A program made the translations under genes and the position numbers. A DNA stretch of 58,161 nucleotides, taken from positions 1-58,161 of the forward strand of contig DVMJ01000007.1 of the NCBI GenBank assembly GCA_018715065.1, written 5' to 3'. How positions within the stretch are numbered: the first letter of the stretch is position 1; the number at the start of each line of letters is the position of its first letter. The stretch comes from Fimiplasma intestinipullorum (GTDB lineage: Bacteria; Bacillota_I; Bacilli_A; Erysipelotrichales; Coprobacillaceae). The notes under the pieces are model-generated. The model ran no database searches, had not been told where the DNA came from, and saw only the letters and a list, made by a program, of their open reading frames with translations. This document shows, one piece after another, positions 49,838 through 58,161 of the stretch.

Positions 49838-51073
49838 ATGAGCACACCCATTGCACCACCTTATATTAGAAATTATGAACAATTAGGTCTTGGTCTATTT
49901 GTTCACTGGGGACTCTATTCACAGCTTGGCCGCGGTGAATGGGTCTATGACATGGAAAAAATGAACATGCAGGAATACCAAAAACTAAAAGAGCACTTCA
50001 CAGCCAAGGATTTTGATGCAGAGGATCTGGTTTTGACAGCCAAAAAAGCCGGCTGTCGCTACATTACCCTCACCACCCGCCATCATGAAGGATTTTCTCT
50101 CTATGACACCTGCGGTCTCAACATCTTTGATGCCCCTCACAGTCCGGCGAAACGTGATCTGGTTTTAGAATTTGTAGAGAGCTGCCGACGTCATGATATC
50201 CTGCCCTTCTTTTATCACACGACCCTGGACTGGTATCAGCCGGATTTCGAACACAACTTTCATGCTTACTTAGCCTACCTGCGGCGCAGCATCGAGATCC
50301 TCTGTACGCGTTACGGTCGCATCGGCGGATTCTGGTTTGATGGCAATTGGAGCAAGCCTGATGCCAATTGGCAGGAAGAAGCTCTCTATGCGACGATCAG
50401 ACACTATCAGCCGGAAGCCATCATCGTCAATAACACGGGGCTGTCTGCACTAGGCGAAACGGGAAATCCGGAGATCGATGTTGTCACTTTTGAACAAGGA
50501 CAGCCAACACCGCTTAACCGGGAAGGCATGTCAAAATATGTGGCGGCGGAGATGTGTCAGACCATGAACGACCATTGGGGCTACGCAAAACAGGATCTTC
50601 ATTTCAAGAGTCCTAAAGAACTCATCGAAACCCTTTGCCACTGTCGTAAAGTCGGCGCCAATTATCTATTAAATATCGGTCCGGATGCGCAAGGCGGCAT
50701 TCCTTTGATGTCTAGAGCGATGCTGGAGACGATTGGTGACTGGATGCATTATTTTGGTGAAGCGATTTATAACGGCCGCCCCTATCCGGCCAGCGGTATT
50801 GGCAAGAATTTTATTTTACGTCATGAAAAAACGCTTTATTTGTTTGTCTTTGATCCAGGCCGACGTGGGAATGAGAATGTCACTGTCGGCACTAGTTACA
50901 GCGGCAGTTATGCTTTCGGTAACGTCAAAGACGCCGTCTCTTCTATCCAATGGATGGATAACGGAGAACCATTGGACTTTGTACAAAAAGGCGAGATGCT
51001 CTGCGTTGATTTTTCCGGTCAGGATTATGGTAAAAGCTTTGGCGTGCGGGTTGCTAAAGCCCAGCTCGCCTAA
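49838..51073 (+). CDS. Alpha-L-fucosidase (GH29)
   Basis: A 411-residue GH29 enzyme. GLGLFVHWGLYSQLGRGEW near the start, LTTRHHEGFSLYDT, and the nucleophile Asp168 in GGFWFDGNW are clear. There is no signal peptide, so it acts in the cytoplasm on imported fucosyl oligosaccharides, for example from mucin or milk glycans. Compared with longer GH29 members it has only a small C-terminal beta domain. GGAGG precedes the start. It is a single-gene unit bordering the scar region. Confidence 0.93.
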   Translation: MSTPIAPPYIRNYEQLGLGLFVHWGLYSQLGRGEWVYDMEKMNMQEYQKLKEHFTAKDFDAEDLVLTAKKAGCRYITLTTRHHEGFSLYDTCGLNIFDAPHSPAKRDLVLEFVESCRRHDILPFFYHTTLDWYQPDFEHNFHAYLAYLRRSIEILCTRYGRIGGFWFDGNWSKPDANWQEEALYATIRHYQPEAIIVNNTGLSALGETGNPEIDVVTFEQGQPTPLNREGMSKYVAAEMCQTMNDHWGYAKQDLHFKSPKELIETLCHCRKVGANYLLNIGPDAQGGIPLMSRAMLETIGDWMHYFGEAIYNGRPYPASGIGKNFILRHEKTLYLFVFDPGRRGNENVTVGTSYSGSYAFGNVKDAVSSIQWMDNGEPLDFVQKGEMLCVDFSGQDYGKSFGVRVAKAQLA

Positions 51074-51114
51074 CCCAATGCCTTTTGATCAATATCATCT
51101 TGCATTATCTATAA

Positions 51115-51144
51115 AAACGCTCCCTCAATCATAAGGGAGCGTTT
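51115..51144 (-). terminator. Terminator of the sortase gene
   Basis: AAACGCTCCCT (51115-51125) pairs with AGGGAGCGTTT (51134-51144). On the minus strand it is followed by TTAT. It may also stop GH29 transcription from the other side. Confidence 0.8.
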
Positions 51145-51892
51145 CTACATAATAAGCCTGCGCGATATAACGCGAGGTTTCCGTCACATTCGTACAAGTT
51201 GATAAAGTCAAGATCGATTCAAGCTTGTCAGGCGTACTTACCGGTGTTCCGTGTGAAGCCTGGACACGCTGATTCAAGTAATTCGCATAAGCTTCATCAC
51301 TGGCAAAAGACATGGTATAGATATCACTGGTCGCTTCGACAACATCACTTGAAAAAACGCGATAATGTGCAATCCCGTCATCCAAATACAAATAAACATC
51401 CTGATGACTCGCCAGATAATCCGCATCTCGGCAATAATTCTGGATATCCTTGAACATACTGCCGTTTTTCATATGATGTCCATAAAGGATCGTGTTTTGA
51501 TCGCTGAATCCCGGCGTGTTATTCGCGTCCACAAAAATACTGCCGGCGCGGCTGCTGTTTAAAGAGGCATCCAGATGCAGATATTTGTCATTATCTGCTG
51601 CCTGTGTGACCGGATAACTGATATTGGTATCGGGAACATAAAGATAAGCTACGATTTCGGGATTGATCTCTCGCAAAGCATTCAGATCGACTACAGGCAG
51701 ACCATCATCTTCAGGCATCGTGACCGCCGCTTCACGCAAAACTTCATAGCTTTCATCCATCTGCTGATACTCTAGATAAATGGAGACCAGCTGATAACCA
51801 CAGTATAAGAAAACACCCAGACAGACAACTAAAAGCAGATTACTGAACCAATAGGATTTCTTTTTAAAGTTTTTCTTTCTTTTCTTAGCCAT
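51125..51892 (-). CDS. srtB: Class B sortase
   Basis: A 255-residue membrane-anchored transpeptidase. A basic N-terminus and one membrane helix (about 16-38) precede the sortase fold. Catalytic residues are His in LYGHHMKNGSMF (139/140), Cys233 in LTLSTCTN and Arg241 in TSRYIAQAY. The helical insertion between TSD and the Cys strand (about 195-215) is typical of class B. No pilin or substrate gene with a sorting motif is adjacent, so its substrate is unknown. Confidence 0.93.
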   Translation of the reverse strand: MAKKRKKNFKKKSYWFSNLLLVVCLGVFLYCGYQLVSIYLEYQQMDESYEVLREAAVTMPEDDGLPVVDLNALREINPEIVAYLYVPDTNISYPVTQAADNDKYLHLDASLNSSRAGSIFVDANNTPGFSDQNTILYGHHMKNGSMFKDIQNYCRDADYLASHQDVYLYLDDGIAHYRVFSSDVVEATSDIYTMSFASDEAYANYLNQRVQASHGTPVSTPDKLESILTLSTCTNVTETSRYIAQAYYVETLPYD

Positions 51893-52044
51893 ATCCTCAC
51901 CTCACTCATTTATTTTACTGAGTTGCCCTTACAAAAGCAAGTAAAAGCATTCTTATTTAGACAAATCGAAAAATGAAAACTTATGCGTAGACAAAAAATA
52001 AGGATGGTGTTAAGATATTACCAGAAATAAAAAGGAGGTAGAAT

Positions 52045-53019
52045 ATGATACGAATTGGTATTAATGGATATGGAAACCTAGGTCGCGGTGTTGAAAAAGC
52101 CATCGCAAAGAATCCAGATATGGAACTGGTAGCAATCTTTTCTCGTCGCGGTGAACCTGGTATGATGTCAGATGGTCATCATCCTATCTATAACTTAAGT
52201 GAAGTAAGTCAATTTCAAGACAAGATCGATGTGATGATCCTTTGTGGCGGATCTGCCACTGACCTGCCTGAACAAGGACCTGAGATGGCAGCGCTGTTTC
52301 ACACAGTAGACAGTTTTGATACGCACGCAAAGATCCCAACCTATTTTGAAAAAGTGGATCAGGCAGCAAAAACGCATCAGCACCTCTCACTCATTTCCTG
52401 TGGCTGGGATCCAGGTCTCTTTTCATTAGCTCGTACTCTTTTTGAAAGTGTATTGCCTGATGGTAAACATTATACCTTCTGGGGAAAAGGGGTATCTCAG
52501 GGGCATAGTGATGCGATCCGCCGTATTCCAGGTGTTCAGGATGCCAGACAGTATACCGTTCCTGTGGATGCAGCGGTCGAAAGAGCACGCAGCAGCGAAC
52601 GTCCTGAGCTGACGACAAGAGAAATGCACACCCGTGAATGCTATGTGGTCGCTAAAGAAGGCGCCGATAAAGCCAAGATTGAAAAAGAGATCAAAGAAAT
52701 GCCTAATTATTTTGCTGACTATGATACAACGGTTCATTTCATCAGCCAGGAAGAATTAGATCGTGACCACAGCGGTCTGCCTCATGGCGGCTTTGTCATT
52801 CGTAATGGGAACACCAGTGACCAGACAACCCAGATTGCGGAATTCAAACTGACATTAGACAGTAACCCAGAATTTACCAGCAGTGTCCTGGTTGCTTATG
52901 CACGTGCGATTTATCGTATGGCCAAGGCCGGCAAGACAGGTGCTGTCAGTGTCTTAGATATCCCATTTGCATTGCTCAGTCCTAAAGATCCAGCTGAGCT
53001 TAGAAAAGAATTACTCTAA
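52045..53019 (+). CDS. ddh: meso-Diaminopimelate D-dehydrogenase
   Basis: Makes meso-diaminopimelate from tetrahydrodipicolinate in one NADPH-dependent step for lysine and peptidoglycan. The 324-residue product has the Rossmann loop INGYGNLGRGVE, then FSRRGEP, LCGGSATDLPEQ, SCGWDPGLFSLAR, and WGKGVSQGHSDAIRRIPGV. All are typical of Ddh. AAGGAGG precedes the start. Single-gene unit with a terminator. Confidence 0.97.
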   Translation: MIRIGINGYGNLGRGVEKAIAKNPDMELVAIFSRRGEPGMMSDGHHPIYNLSEVSQFQDKIDVMILCGGSATDLPEQGPEMAALFHTVDSFDTHAKIPTYFEKVDQAAKTHQHLSLISCGWDPGLFSLARTLFESVLPDGKHYTFWGKGVSQGHSDAIRRIPGVQDARQYTVPVDAAVERARSSERPELTTREMHTRECYVVAKEGADKAKIEKEIKEMPNYFADYDTTVHFISQEELDRDHSGLPHGGFVIRNGNTSDQTTQIAEFKLTLDSNPEFTSSVLVAYARAIYRMAKAGKTGAVSVLDIPFALLSPKDPAELRKELL

Positions 53020-53025
53020 TCAAGG

Positions 53026-53052
53026 GAGAAAGCGCTGCTTTCTTCTTTTTTT
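53026..53052 (+). terminator. Terminator of ddh
   Basis: AGAAAGC (53027-53033) pairs with GCTTTCT (53037-53043) over a 3-base loop, followed by TCTTTTTTT. Confidence 0.75.
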
Positions 53053-53071
53053 CTCTTTTTTCATTTTTTTA

Positions 53072-53100
53072 TTGACTTTTCCTTAGTGTCGTATTATTAT
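53072..53100 (+). promoter_or_regulatory. Promoter of the tRNA-Thr gene
   Basis: TTGACT (53072-53077) and TATTAT (53095-53100) are separated by 17 bases, placing the start a few bases before the tRNA. Confidence 0.75.
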
Positions 53101-53108
53101 ATAAGCAC

Positions 53109-53184
53109 GCCGGCTTAGCTCAGTTGGTAGAGCAACGCACTCGTAACGCGTAGGTCACAGGTTCAAGTCCTGCAGCCGGCACCA
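53109..53184 (+). tRNA. tRNA-Thr (anticodon CGU)
   Basis: Cloverleaf of 76 bases with encoded CCA: acceptor GCCGGCT/AGCCGGC, D arm GCTC/GAGC, anticodon loop CTCGTAA (anticodon CGT at 53142-53144), T loop TTCAAGT. Two A-C mispairs are seen, at the loop end of the anticodon stem (53139 with 53147) and at the base of the T stem (53157 with 53173). It reads ACG codons. It has its own promoter and terminator. Confidence 0.9.
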
Positions 53185-53197
53185 TACATCACATTAG

Positions 53198-53230
53198 CCT
53201 TAAAGTCCAGCCTAACTTTAAGGTTTTTTT
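53198..53230 (+). terminator. Terminator of the tRNA-Thr gene
   Basis: CCTTAAAGT (53198-53206) pairs with ACTTTAAGG (53215-53223), followed by TTTTTTT. The stretch from here to 53368 shows no gene. Confidence 0.9.
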
Positions 53231-53368
53231 CTTTCCTTCATATTTTCAAATTTTGCCCAAAAACAGCTATTTTTTTAGGATCTCCTCCCCACTACATCCC
53301 CTAGTCATGATAATTTTATCTGATTTCATCATCTGTTTTTGGATTCGACCAGTTTACAGATTTTGTCG

Positions 53369-53396
53369 TTTACATTTTTAAAAAAACACATATAAT
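53369..53396 (+). promoter_or_regulatory. Promoter of glmS
   Basis: TTTACA (53369-53374) and TATAAT (53391-53396) are separated by 16 bases. The transcript would begin near 53403, right where a 13-base pairing segment of the leader starts. Confidence 0.7.
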
Positions 53397-53403
53397 ATAT
53401 ATA

Positions 53404-53570
53404 GTTATCAAAAAAAATTAACTAATTAGCGCCAGGACTCATTGAGTTGACGAGGACTGAATCGATCGAAAGACTCGGCGGATGATTCAGAGGTACCATG
53501 CTACCTGAACCATGAACAAAAACGACAAGCAATTGTCCAACAAATTCATGCGGCATGTTTTTTTGATAAC
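53404..53570 (+). ncRNA. glmS ribozyme (glucosamine-6-phosphate-activated)
   Basis: The leader carries the conserved glmS core: AGCGCCAGGACT (cleavage expected between 53428 and 53429), GTTGACGAGGA, and TCGGCGGATGATTC, followed by P3/P4-like helices. Glucosamine-6-phosphate activates self-cleavage, after which the mRNA is degraded. Here GTTATCAAAAAAA (53404-53416) and TTTTTTTGATAAC (53558-53570) are perfect complements enclosing the whole ribozyme, an extra helix. Confidence 0.95.
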
Positions 53571-53600
53571 CAAAATTGAAAAATGGAGGTTTTTATTTTT

Positions 53601-55403
53601 ATGTGTGGAATTACAGCTTATGTCGGTCATCAGGATGCCCTGACGTTTTTACTTCAGGGGCTTGAGAAACTCGAGTATCGCGGATATGACTCCGCCGGGG
53701 TCACTATCCTGGGAGACCAAAAATTGACCACGGTCAAAACCAAAGGACGTCTGCAGGATCTGATCACCATTTTAAAAGATCAGCCATTGCATGGCCATGT
53801 CGGAATCGGCCATACGCGCTGGGCAACGCATGGCGTCCCATCCAACCTCAACTCACATCCCCACAGTAACGCTGATGAAACAATCTCGATCGTTCATAAT
53901 GGGATCATTGAAAATTACCGTGAACTCAAAGATGAACTCATGGCTCATGGTTATACGTTTCAGTCTGAAACGGACAGTGAGGTCGTTGTGCAAATGCTGG
54001 ATTATTATTACAGCGATGACCTGCTGGCAGCAACTCGCCAGACACTTGCCCGCATCGAAGGCAGCTATGCACTCTGCATTCTTTCTACGCATGAACCCGA
54101 TAAGATCATTGTCGCACGTAAAGACAGCCCTTTGATCATCGGAGAAGCCCAGGGAGCTTATGTTGCCGCCAGTGATATTCCTGCACTGCTCGAATACACG
54201 AAAAACGTTTATTTCTTGGAAGATAATGAACTGGCTGTCCTCAAAGCTGACAGCATCACTTTCTATAACCAACAGGGACAGGCCATCCAGAAAGAAAGTG
54301 TTGAGATTCCTTATGATCTCGAGGCTGCCCAAAAAGATGGTTATGACACATTTATGTTAAAGGAGATCTATGAACAGCCTCATGCGATTGCTGAGACCTT
54401 ACGCGGACGTATTCACGAAAACAAAGTCTATTTAGTCGAACTTCAAAATATCGATTTCAATCAATATCATCAAGTGTATTACGTGGCCTGCGGGACAGCC
54501 TATCATGCCAGTCTCTGTGGCAGTCAGGTCTTACAAAAGCTGACGCGTCTGCCAGTCACTGCCATGGTCGCCAGTGAATTTCGTTATAACGATCCGCTCA
54601 TCGACGAGAAGACACTCGCTATTTTTGTCTCTCAGTCCGGTGAAACAGCAGATACGCTGGCAGCTTTACGTTTGGCAAAGAGCCAGGGCGCAACAACGAT
54701 TGCCATCGCCAATGTCTTAGGCTCAACGATTTCCCGTGACGCCGATTATGTTTTATATACCTGCGCCGGACCTGAGATTGCCGTGGCTTCGACCAAAGCC
54801 TATACGACCCAGTTGATCTTACTGATCCTTTTAGCCTGCTATATTGCCGATCGCCTCGGTTTTGTCTTAGATGCCAAACTGCTGGAAGAGCTGCCTCATA
54901 TCAGCGATCATATTGCTCACCTTTTAGAGGATCATGAACGCTTTGCAAAATATGCCAAGCTTTTAGAGGATCAACGAGATGCCTATTTTATCGGTCGTAA
55001 TTTAGACTATGCCAGCGTCCTGGAAGGTGCCTTAAAACTTAAAGAAGTGTCTTATGTGCATGCGGATGCCTACGTTGCCGGCGAATTAAAACATGGTCCG
55101 ATTGCCCTGATTGAAGAAGGCTCCGTTGTTATCGCTGTTGCGACACAGCCTCAGATTGCCAGTAAGACGATCAATAATATTCAGGAAACGATTGCCCGCG
55201 GTGCCCGTGTCGTCCTTTTCACAACTGCCGGACAGGAAGTCAAAAACGTCGCCAACACCTATTATCTGCCTGAGGTACCAGCTGTTCTGCAGACGATCCT
55301 GGTTGCCATCCCACTGCAGCTCATCGCCTACTATACTGCTTGTATCAAAGGTTGTGACGTGGACAAACCACGAAATCTTGCCAAATCAGTCACTGTAGAA
55401 TAA
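53601..55403 (+). CDS. glmS: Glutamine-fructose-6-phosphate aminotransferase
   Basis: Makes glucosamine-6-phosphate from fructose-6-phosphate and glutamine, the first step to UDP-GlcNAc. The 600-residue product has the N-terminal nucleophile Cys2 (MCGITAYVG), LEYRGYDSAG, IGHTRWATHG, and two SIS domains with CGTAYHASLCG, VSQSGETADTL and KEVSYVHADAYVAGELKHGPIAL. ATG 53601 follows GGAGG at 11 bases and is chosen because Cys2 must follow Met. Controlled by the ribozyme upstream. Confidence 0.98.
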   Translation: MCGITAYVGHQDALTFLLQGLEKLEYRGYDSAGVTILGDQKLTTVKTKGRLQDLITILKDQPLHGHVGIGHTRWATHGVPSNLNSHPHSNADETISIVHNGIIENYRELKDELMAHGYTFQSETDSEVVVQMLDYYYSDDLLAATRQTLARIEGSYALCILSTHEPDKIIVARKDSPLIIGEAQGAYVAASDIPALLEYTKNVYFLEDNELAVLKADSITFYNQQGQAIQKESVEIPYDLEAAQKDGYDTFMLKEIYEQPHAIAETLRGRIHENKVYLVELQNIDFNQYHQVYYVACGTAYHASLCGSQVLQKLTRLPVTAMVASEFRYNDPLIDEKTLAIFVSQSGETADTLAALRLAKSQGATTIAIANVLGSTISRDADYVLYTCAGPEIAVASTKAYTTQLILLILLACYIADRLGFVLDAKLLEELPHISDHIAHLLEDHERFAKYAKLLEDQRDAYFIGRNLDYASVLEGALKLKEVSYVHADAYVAGELKHGPIALIEEGSVVIAVATQPQIASKTINNIQETIARGARVVLFTTAGQEVKNVANTYYLPEVPAVLQTILVAIPLQLIAYYTACIKGCDVDKPRNLAKSVTVE

Positions 55404-55409
55404 AAAACA

Positions 55410-55440
55410 GGTCTCGTCATTATTTTGACGGGACCTTTTA
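55410..55440 (+). terminator. Terminator of glmS
   Basis: GGTCTCGTCA (55410-55419) pairs with TGACGGGACC (55426-55435) with one G-U pair, followed by TTTTAAA. Confidence 0.85.
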
Positions 55441-56244
55441 AATATCAATATCAAACACGGCTATCTCTGGGACAACACCGATGCGAACCGGCAATCGCGA
55501 AGTGCCGATCCCACTATTCACATACATTTGCGTGGATGGACTCAATGTATAAAAACCACGAATATACTTTTTAGCCATGGAAGTGGTAATACCGCCGATA
55601 AAGACCTGTCCGCCATGACTGTGACCAGCCAGTACCAGGTCCACCCCTGACAGATCCAATTCATCTACCAGATCTGGTTCGTGGATCAATAAGATCCGAT
55701 ACGCTGCGATCGCATCCTGGCTAGTCAAGTCCCTATCCGGTTCCCCTAACAGGGCATCATCCAGCCCAATCAAATGGACCTCTTGATCATCATTTAAACG
55801 AATGGTGCCTATTTCGTTACGAAGGATCTGAAATCCGCCCTGATGCATGAGATCTGTATAAATAGACTCCGCACCACCGCCATAGTCCCGATTACCGTAA
55901 ATGGCCAGTTTGGCATAACGTGCTTCCATCCTGCCAAGTAAGCGACCGACTTCCTCTAAGACCTCCGGACGGCTGCCGTATTCAGCGTAATTTTCAAACA
56001 GATCCCCTGAGAAAATAATGACATCCGGTTCATTGGCATTCACTTTTTCAACAATCGTCTCTAAACGAGAAGTATCATAATGCTCGCTAAGCTGGATATC
56101 ACTGATCTGTACGATTCGCAAAGAAGTCTCGCCTTCTGACTGTGTCAGCTGATAGGCATGTGTGACAAGAAGATAAGGCTCGATACCAAAGCCGTAGAAC
56201 AGGACACCACCGGCCAGGCAGATCAGGACAAGCAGCCATTTCAT
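55438..56244 (-). CDS. Membrane-anchored metallophosphoesterase
   Basis: A 268-residue calcineurin-like phosphoesterase with an N-terminal membrane anchor (about residues 2-22). Metal motifs are DIQLSEHY (D-x-H), FSGDLFEN (GD), YGNRDYGG (GNxD, with Arg where His is usual), and GHSHGGQVF. This resembles the YkuE/YaeI group that acts on membrane lipids such as UDP-diacylglucosamine. The GNRD variant is also seen in some members. ATG 56244 with AAGGTGG is chosen over the longer frame. Confidence 0.85.
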   Translation of the reverse strand: MKWLLVLICLAGGVLFYGFGIEPYLLVTHAYQLTQSEGETSLRIVQISDIQLSEHYDTSRLETIVEKVNANEPDVIIFSGDLFENYAEYGSRPEVLEEVGRLLGRMEARYAKLAIYGNRDYGGGAESIYTDLMHQGGFQILRNEIGTIRLNDDQEVHLIGLDDALLGEPDRDLTSQDAIAAYRILLIHEPDLVDELDLSGVDLVLAGHSHGGQVFIGGITTSMAKKYIRGFYTLSPSTQMYVNSGIGTSRLPVRIGVVPEIAVFDIDI

Positions 56245-56370
56245 TATTTCCACCTTTCCACCTTCTTCCAAGCTGATTGAAATATGATAACGCATTTGGC
56301 TTTCGATTACAAATCATATTACTGTATTTTTCCAAGGAAGAATGTCAAAAAAAAGGATACACGAGGTATC

Positions 56371-57879
56371 CTACTGGAAAAACAGATCCGTTGTTGGATA
56401 AACGGGATCACAGGTAACATCGATTCCCAGTTTACGCAGGGTCTGCTGATCATTTTGAGACAAAATAGTAGAAGCATGTGCCTGCAATCCTTTCAACATC
56501 GCTAAACGCGAGATGGCCACCTGAGCTACTGGATTCGTGACTGCACAGATCGATAACATCATCAAGATGTCCTCACAATTCAGCGTGCCGCTCTTATTAT
56601 TGAGGGTCTCTTTCTTCAATTGAATAACAGGCTCTAGTACAGTGGGTGAGAGAAGATAGATTTCATCATCGATATTGGCTAAATGTTTGATGGCATTGAG
56701 CAGCAGCGCTGCAGGTGCGCTCATCAATTCTGAACCACGGCCAGTGATAAATTGGCCATCAGCCAGTTCAACAGCGACCACGCTCACTGGATCACTGCTT
56801 TTTTCCCGGCGGGCAATCGTCTTTGCATATTCACGAGCTGGTACGACCGGATTGCGATCCTCTTCTTTCAGTCCAAATTCCTCCATCAAAAGATGACAAC
56901 GCTCTAATGTTTCGGCATCCGTACTGCCGGCGCGATAATCGCAGGCAGCTTTGAAATAACGACGAATGACCTCCTGCTTGGATGCTTCGACAACCACTTC
57001 ATCATCAACGATACCAAAACCAATTCGGTTAACACCCATGTCCGTTGGAGATTTATAGAAAGACTCTTCACCCGTAATCTTTTCAATGATACGACGAATG
57101 ACCGGGAACATTTCTAAATCACGGTTGTAATTGACTGCAATTTCACCATAAGCTTCTAAATGGAAGTTATCGATCATATTGATATCCTTCAAATCTGCCG
57201 TGGCTGCCTCATAAGCGACATTTAAAGGATGCTTCAAAGGCACATTCCAGACTGGAAAAGTTTCAAATTTAGAATAACCGGCAACATTGCCTCGTTTATA
57301 TTCGTGATACAGCTGAGAAAGACAAGTACCGAGTTTTCCGCTGCCTGGGCCTGGTGCCGTTACCACTACGATCGGGCGCGTCGTTTCAATGTAAGGATTT
57401 TTACCATATCCTTCCTGGCTGACGATCGTATCCACATCTGTCGGATAACCTTTTGTTGCCTTATGTTTATAGACCTTAATATTTCTCTGTTTTAATTTAT
57501 TGATAAAAGCGGTCGCAGCCGGCTGCTTATCATAACGTGTCATCACGACACTGTTGACCAGCAGACCTAAATTTCTAAAATTATCGATAAGCTGCAGTAC
57601 TTCTAAGTGGTAAGGAATCCCGACATCGCCGTGCATCTTATTGCGTTCAAGATCGCCGGCATAAACACAGATAACGATTTCTGCCTTATCCTTTAATTTC
57701 TGCAGCAGTTTGACCTTGGCATTTTCATCATAGCCGGGCAGGACCCGCTTCGCATGCAGATCATACATCAGTTTACCGCCAAATTCGAGATAGAGTTTAT
57801 CAAAATGGCTGACACGTTCGAGAATATATTGAGACTGTTCTTGTAAATATTTTTCATTATCAAAACCAATTTTCACCAT
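56371..57879 (-). CDS. DUF1846 (UPF0371) protein
   Basis: A 502-residue protein of the DUF1846 family. KIGFDNEKYLQEQS, TAPGPGSGKLGTCLSQLYHE, SPTDMGVNRIGFGIVDD, and GRGSELMSAPAALLLNAIKHLA are characteristic. The family is common in Firmicutes and Actinobacteria; it is a nucleotide-binding fold of unknown reaction. ATG 57879 has AGGAGG upstream and gives the family start. Confidence 0.9.
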   Translation of the reverse strand: MVKIGFDNEKYLQEQSQYILERVSHFDKLYLEFGGKLMYDLHAKRVLPGYDENAKVKLLQKLKDKAEIVICVYAGDLERNKMHGDVGIPYHLEVLQLIDNFRNLGLLVNSVVMTRYDKQPAATAFINKLKQRNIKVYKHKATKGYPTDVDTIVSQEGYGKNPYIETTRPIVVVTAPGPGSGKLGTCLSQLYHEYKRGNVAGYSKFETFPVWNVPLKHPLNVAYEAATADLKDINMIDNFHLEAYGEIAVNYNRDLEMFPVIRRIIEKITGEESFYKSPTDMGVNRIGFGIVDDEVVVEASKQEVIRRYFKAACDYRAGSTDAETLERCHLLMEEFGLKEEDRNPVVPAREYAKTIARREKSSDPVSVVAVELADGQFITGRGSELMSAPAALLLNAIKHLANIDDEIYLLSPTVLEPVIQLKKETLNNKSGTLNCEDILMMLSICAVTNPVAQVAISRLAMLKGLQAHASTILSQNDQQTLRKLGIDVTCDPVYPTTDLFFQ

Positions 57880-58032
57880 GTTCTCCTCCTTTTTTAAACC
57901 TACCGAAACATTATAACACAAATTTGACAAATGAAAAGAAGAATGTCGGATAAAAGAAAAATCCTGTGTTACTATTCACCGATAAAGAAGGTAAATAACC
58001 TTAGATAAAAAAGAGTACAGAAAAGAGAATGC

Positions 58033-58161
58033 TTAGTTAGCAAGGATTTCGGCTAACCTGTTCAAAGCGCTCTCTTTATTCTGTAATGATGTTTGTATGA
58101 TACTTGTGATGCCCGCATATGCATCGGCGCCATCTTTTGTTACGAATTGTCCCGATACATT
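58033..58161 (-). CDS. 3' end of an unidentified gene (partial)
   Basis: The last 42 codons of a minus-strand gene running off the window edge. The visible end includes FVTKDGADAYAGITSIIQ and LNRLAEILAN. I do not recognise the family from this fragment. The 150 bases after it (57883-58032) hold no gene. Confidence 0.6.
   Translation of the reverse strand, partial: NVSGQFVTKDGADAYAGITSIIQTSLQNKESALNRLAEILAN

Noticed and set aside
53240..53368. A second riboswitch before the glmS ribozyme
   Set aside because: The stretch lies upstream of the likely glmS promoter and shows no conserved aptamer motif.

Overview
The window looks like chromosomal DNA from a low-to-mid GC Firmicute, most likely an Erysipelotrichales-type gut bacterium. 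Supporting signs are the Firmicute gene orders (rpsP-khpA-rimM-trmD; smc-ftsY-ylxM-ffh), EzrA, a class B sortase, meso-diaminopimelate dehydrogenase, a glmS ribozyme, CIRCE operators, and spore genes (an alpha/beta SASP, GerW/YtfJ, DUF2953). The exact taxon is an inference. Most host genes have strong AGGAGG-type ribosome binding sites, and many start codons here were placed by them.

Layout. 1-8.2 kb: ribosome/tRNA maturation operon, then the SRP/SMC operon, mostly on the minus strand. 8.3-13 kb: a tightly overlapping operon nrnA - membrane protein of unknown function - response regulator - histidine kinase. 13-18.5 kb: a GH1 phospho-beta-glucosidase, a membrane protein, a rubredoxin-type protein with a ferredoxin, a 554-residue TPR protein, and a tiny Cys-rich membrane protein. 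18.5-33 kb: ackA with a cre site, spore genes, thiI/iscS, ezrA, a GH13 alpha-glucosidase, licD, an unusual LytTR-like/membrane/PH-like protein, a methyltransferase, DegV and peptide deformylase.

33.0-42.2 kb: a nested mobile region. A dead IS4-like insertion sequence with about 29-bp terminal inverted repeats is split by a roughly 7.6-kb integrative mobilizable element. That element carries a tyrosine integrase, an excisionase, an XRE regulator, a MobA/MobL relaxase with a hairpin-rich oriT candidate, TnpV, and a small cargo: TetR regulator, iron-sulfur flavoprotein, AraC-GyrI regulator and a Cys-rich KTR protein. The two halves of the transposase rejoin across an 11-bp att-like repeat.

42.2-48.2 kb: DegV, Tag, MnmM, nitroreductase, a solitary PTS IIB, an ArsC/Spx-family protein, and htpG under two CIRCE operators. 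48.2-49.7 kb: a decayed element scar bounded by 18-bp direct repeats, the left one being half of the htpG CIRCE. It holds an integrase remnant and a RelB/RelE module whose toxin is frameshifted. 49.8-58.2 kb: GH29 alpha-fucosidase, sortase B, diaminopimelate dehydrogenase, tRNA-Thr(CGU), glmS behind its ribozyme, a metallophosphoesterase, a DUF1846 protein, and the 3' end of an unidentified gene.

The most interesting signals are the nested IS/IME with its att and oriT structures, the glmS ribozyme enclosed by an extra 13-bp helix, the CIRCE-associated scar, and two unusual protein architectures (LytTR-like/TM/PH-like; rubredoxin-erythrin-rubredoxin). All functional calls rest on motif recognition by eye; no database search was run.
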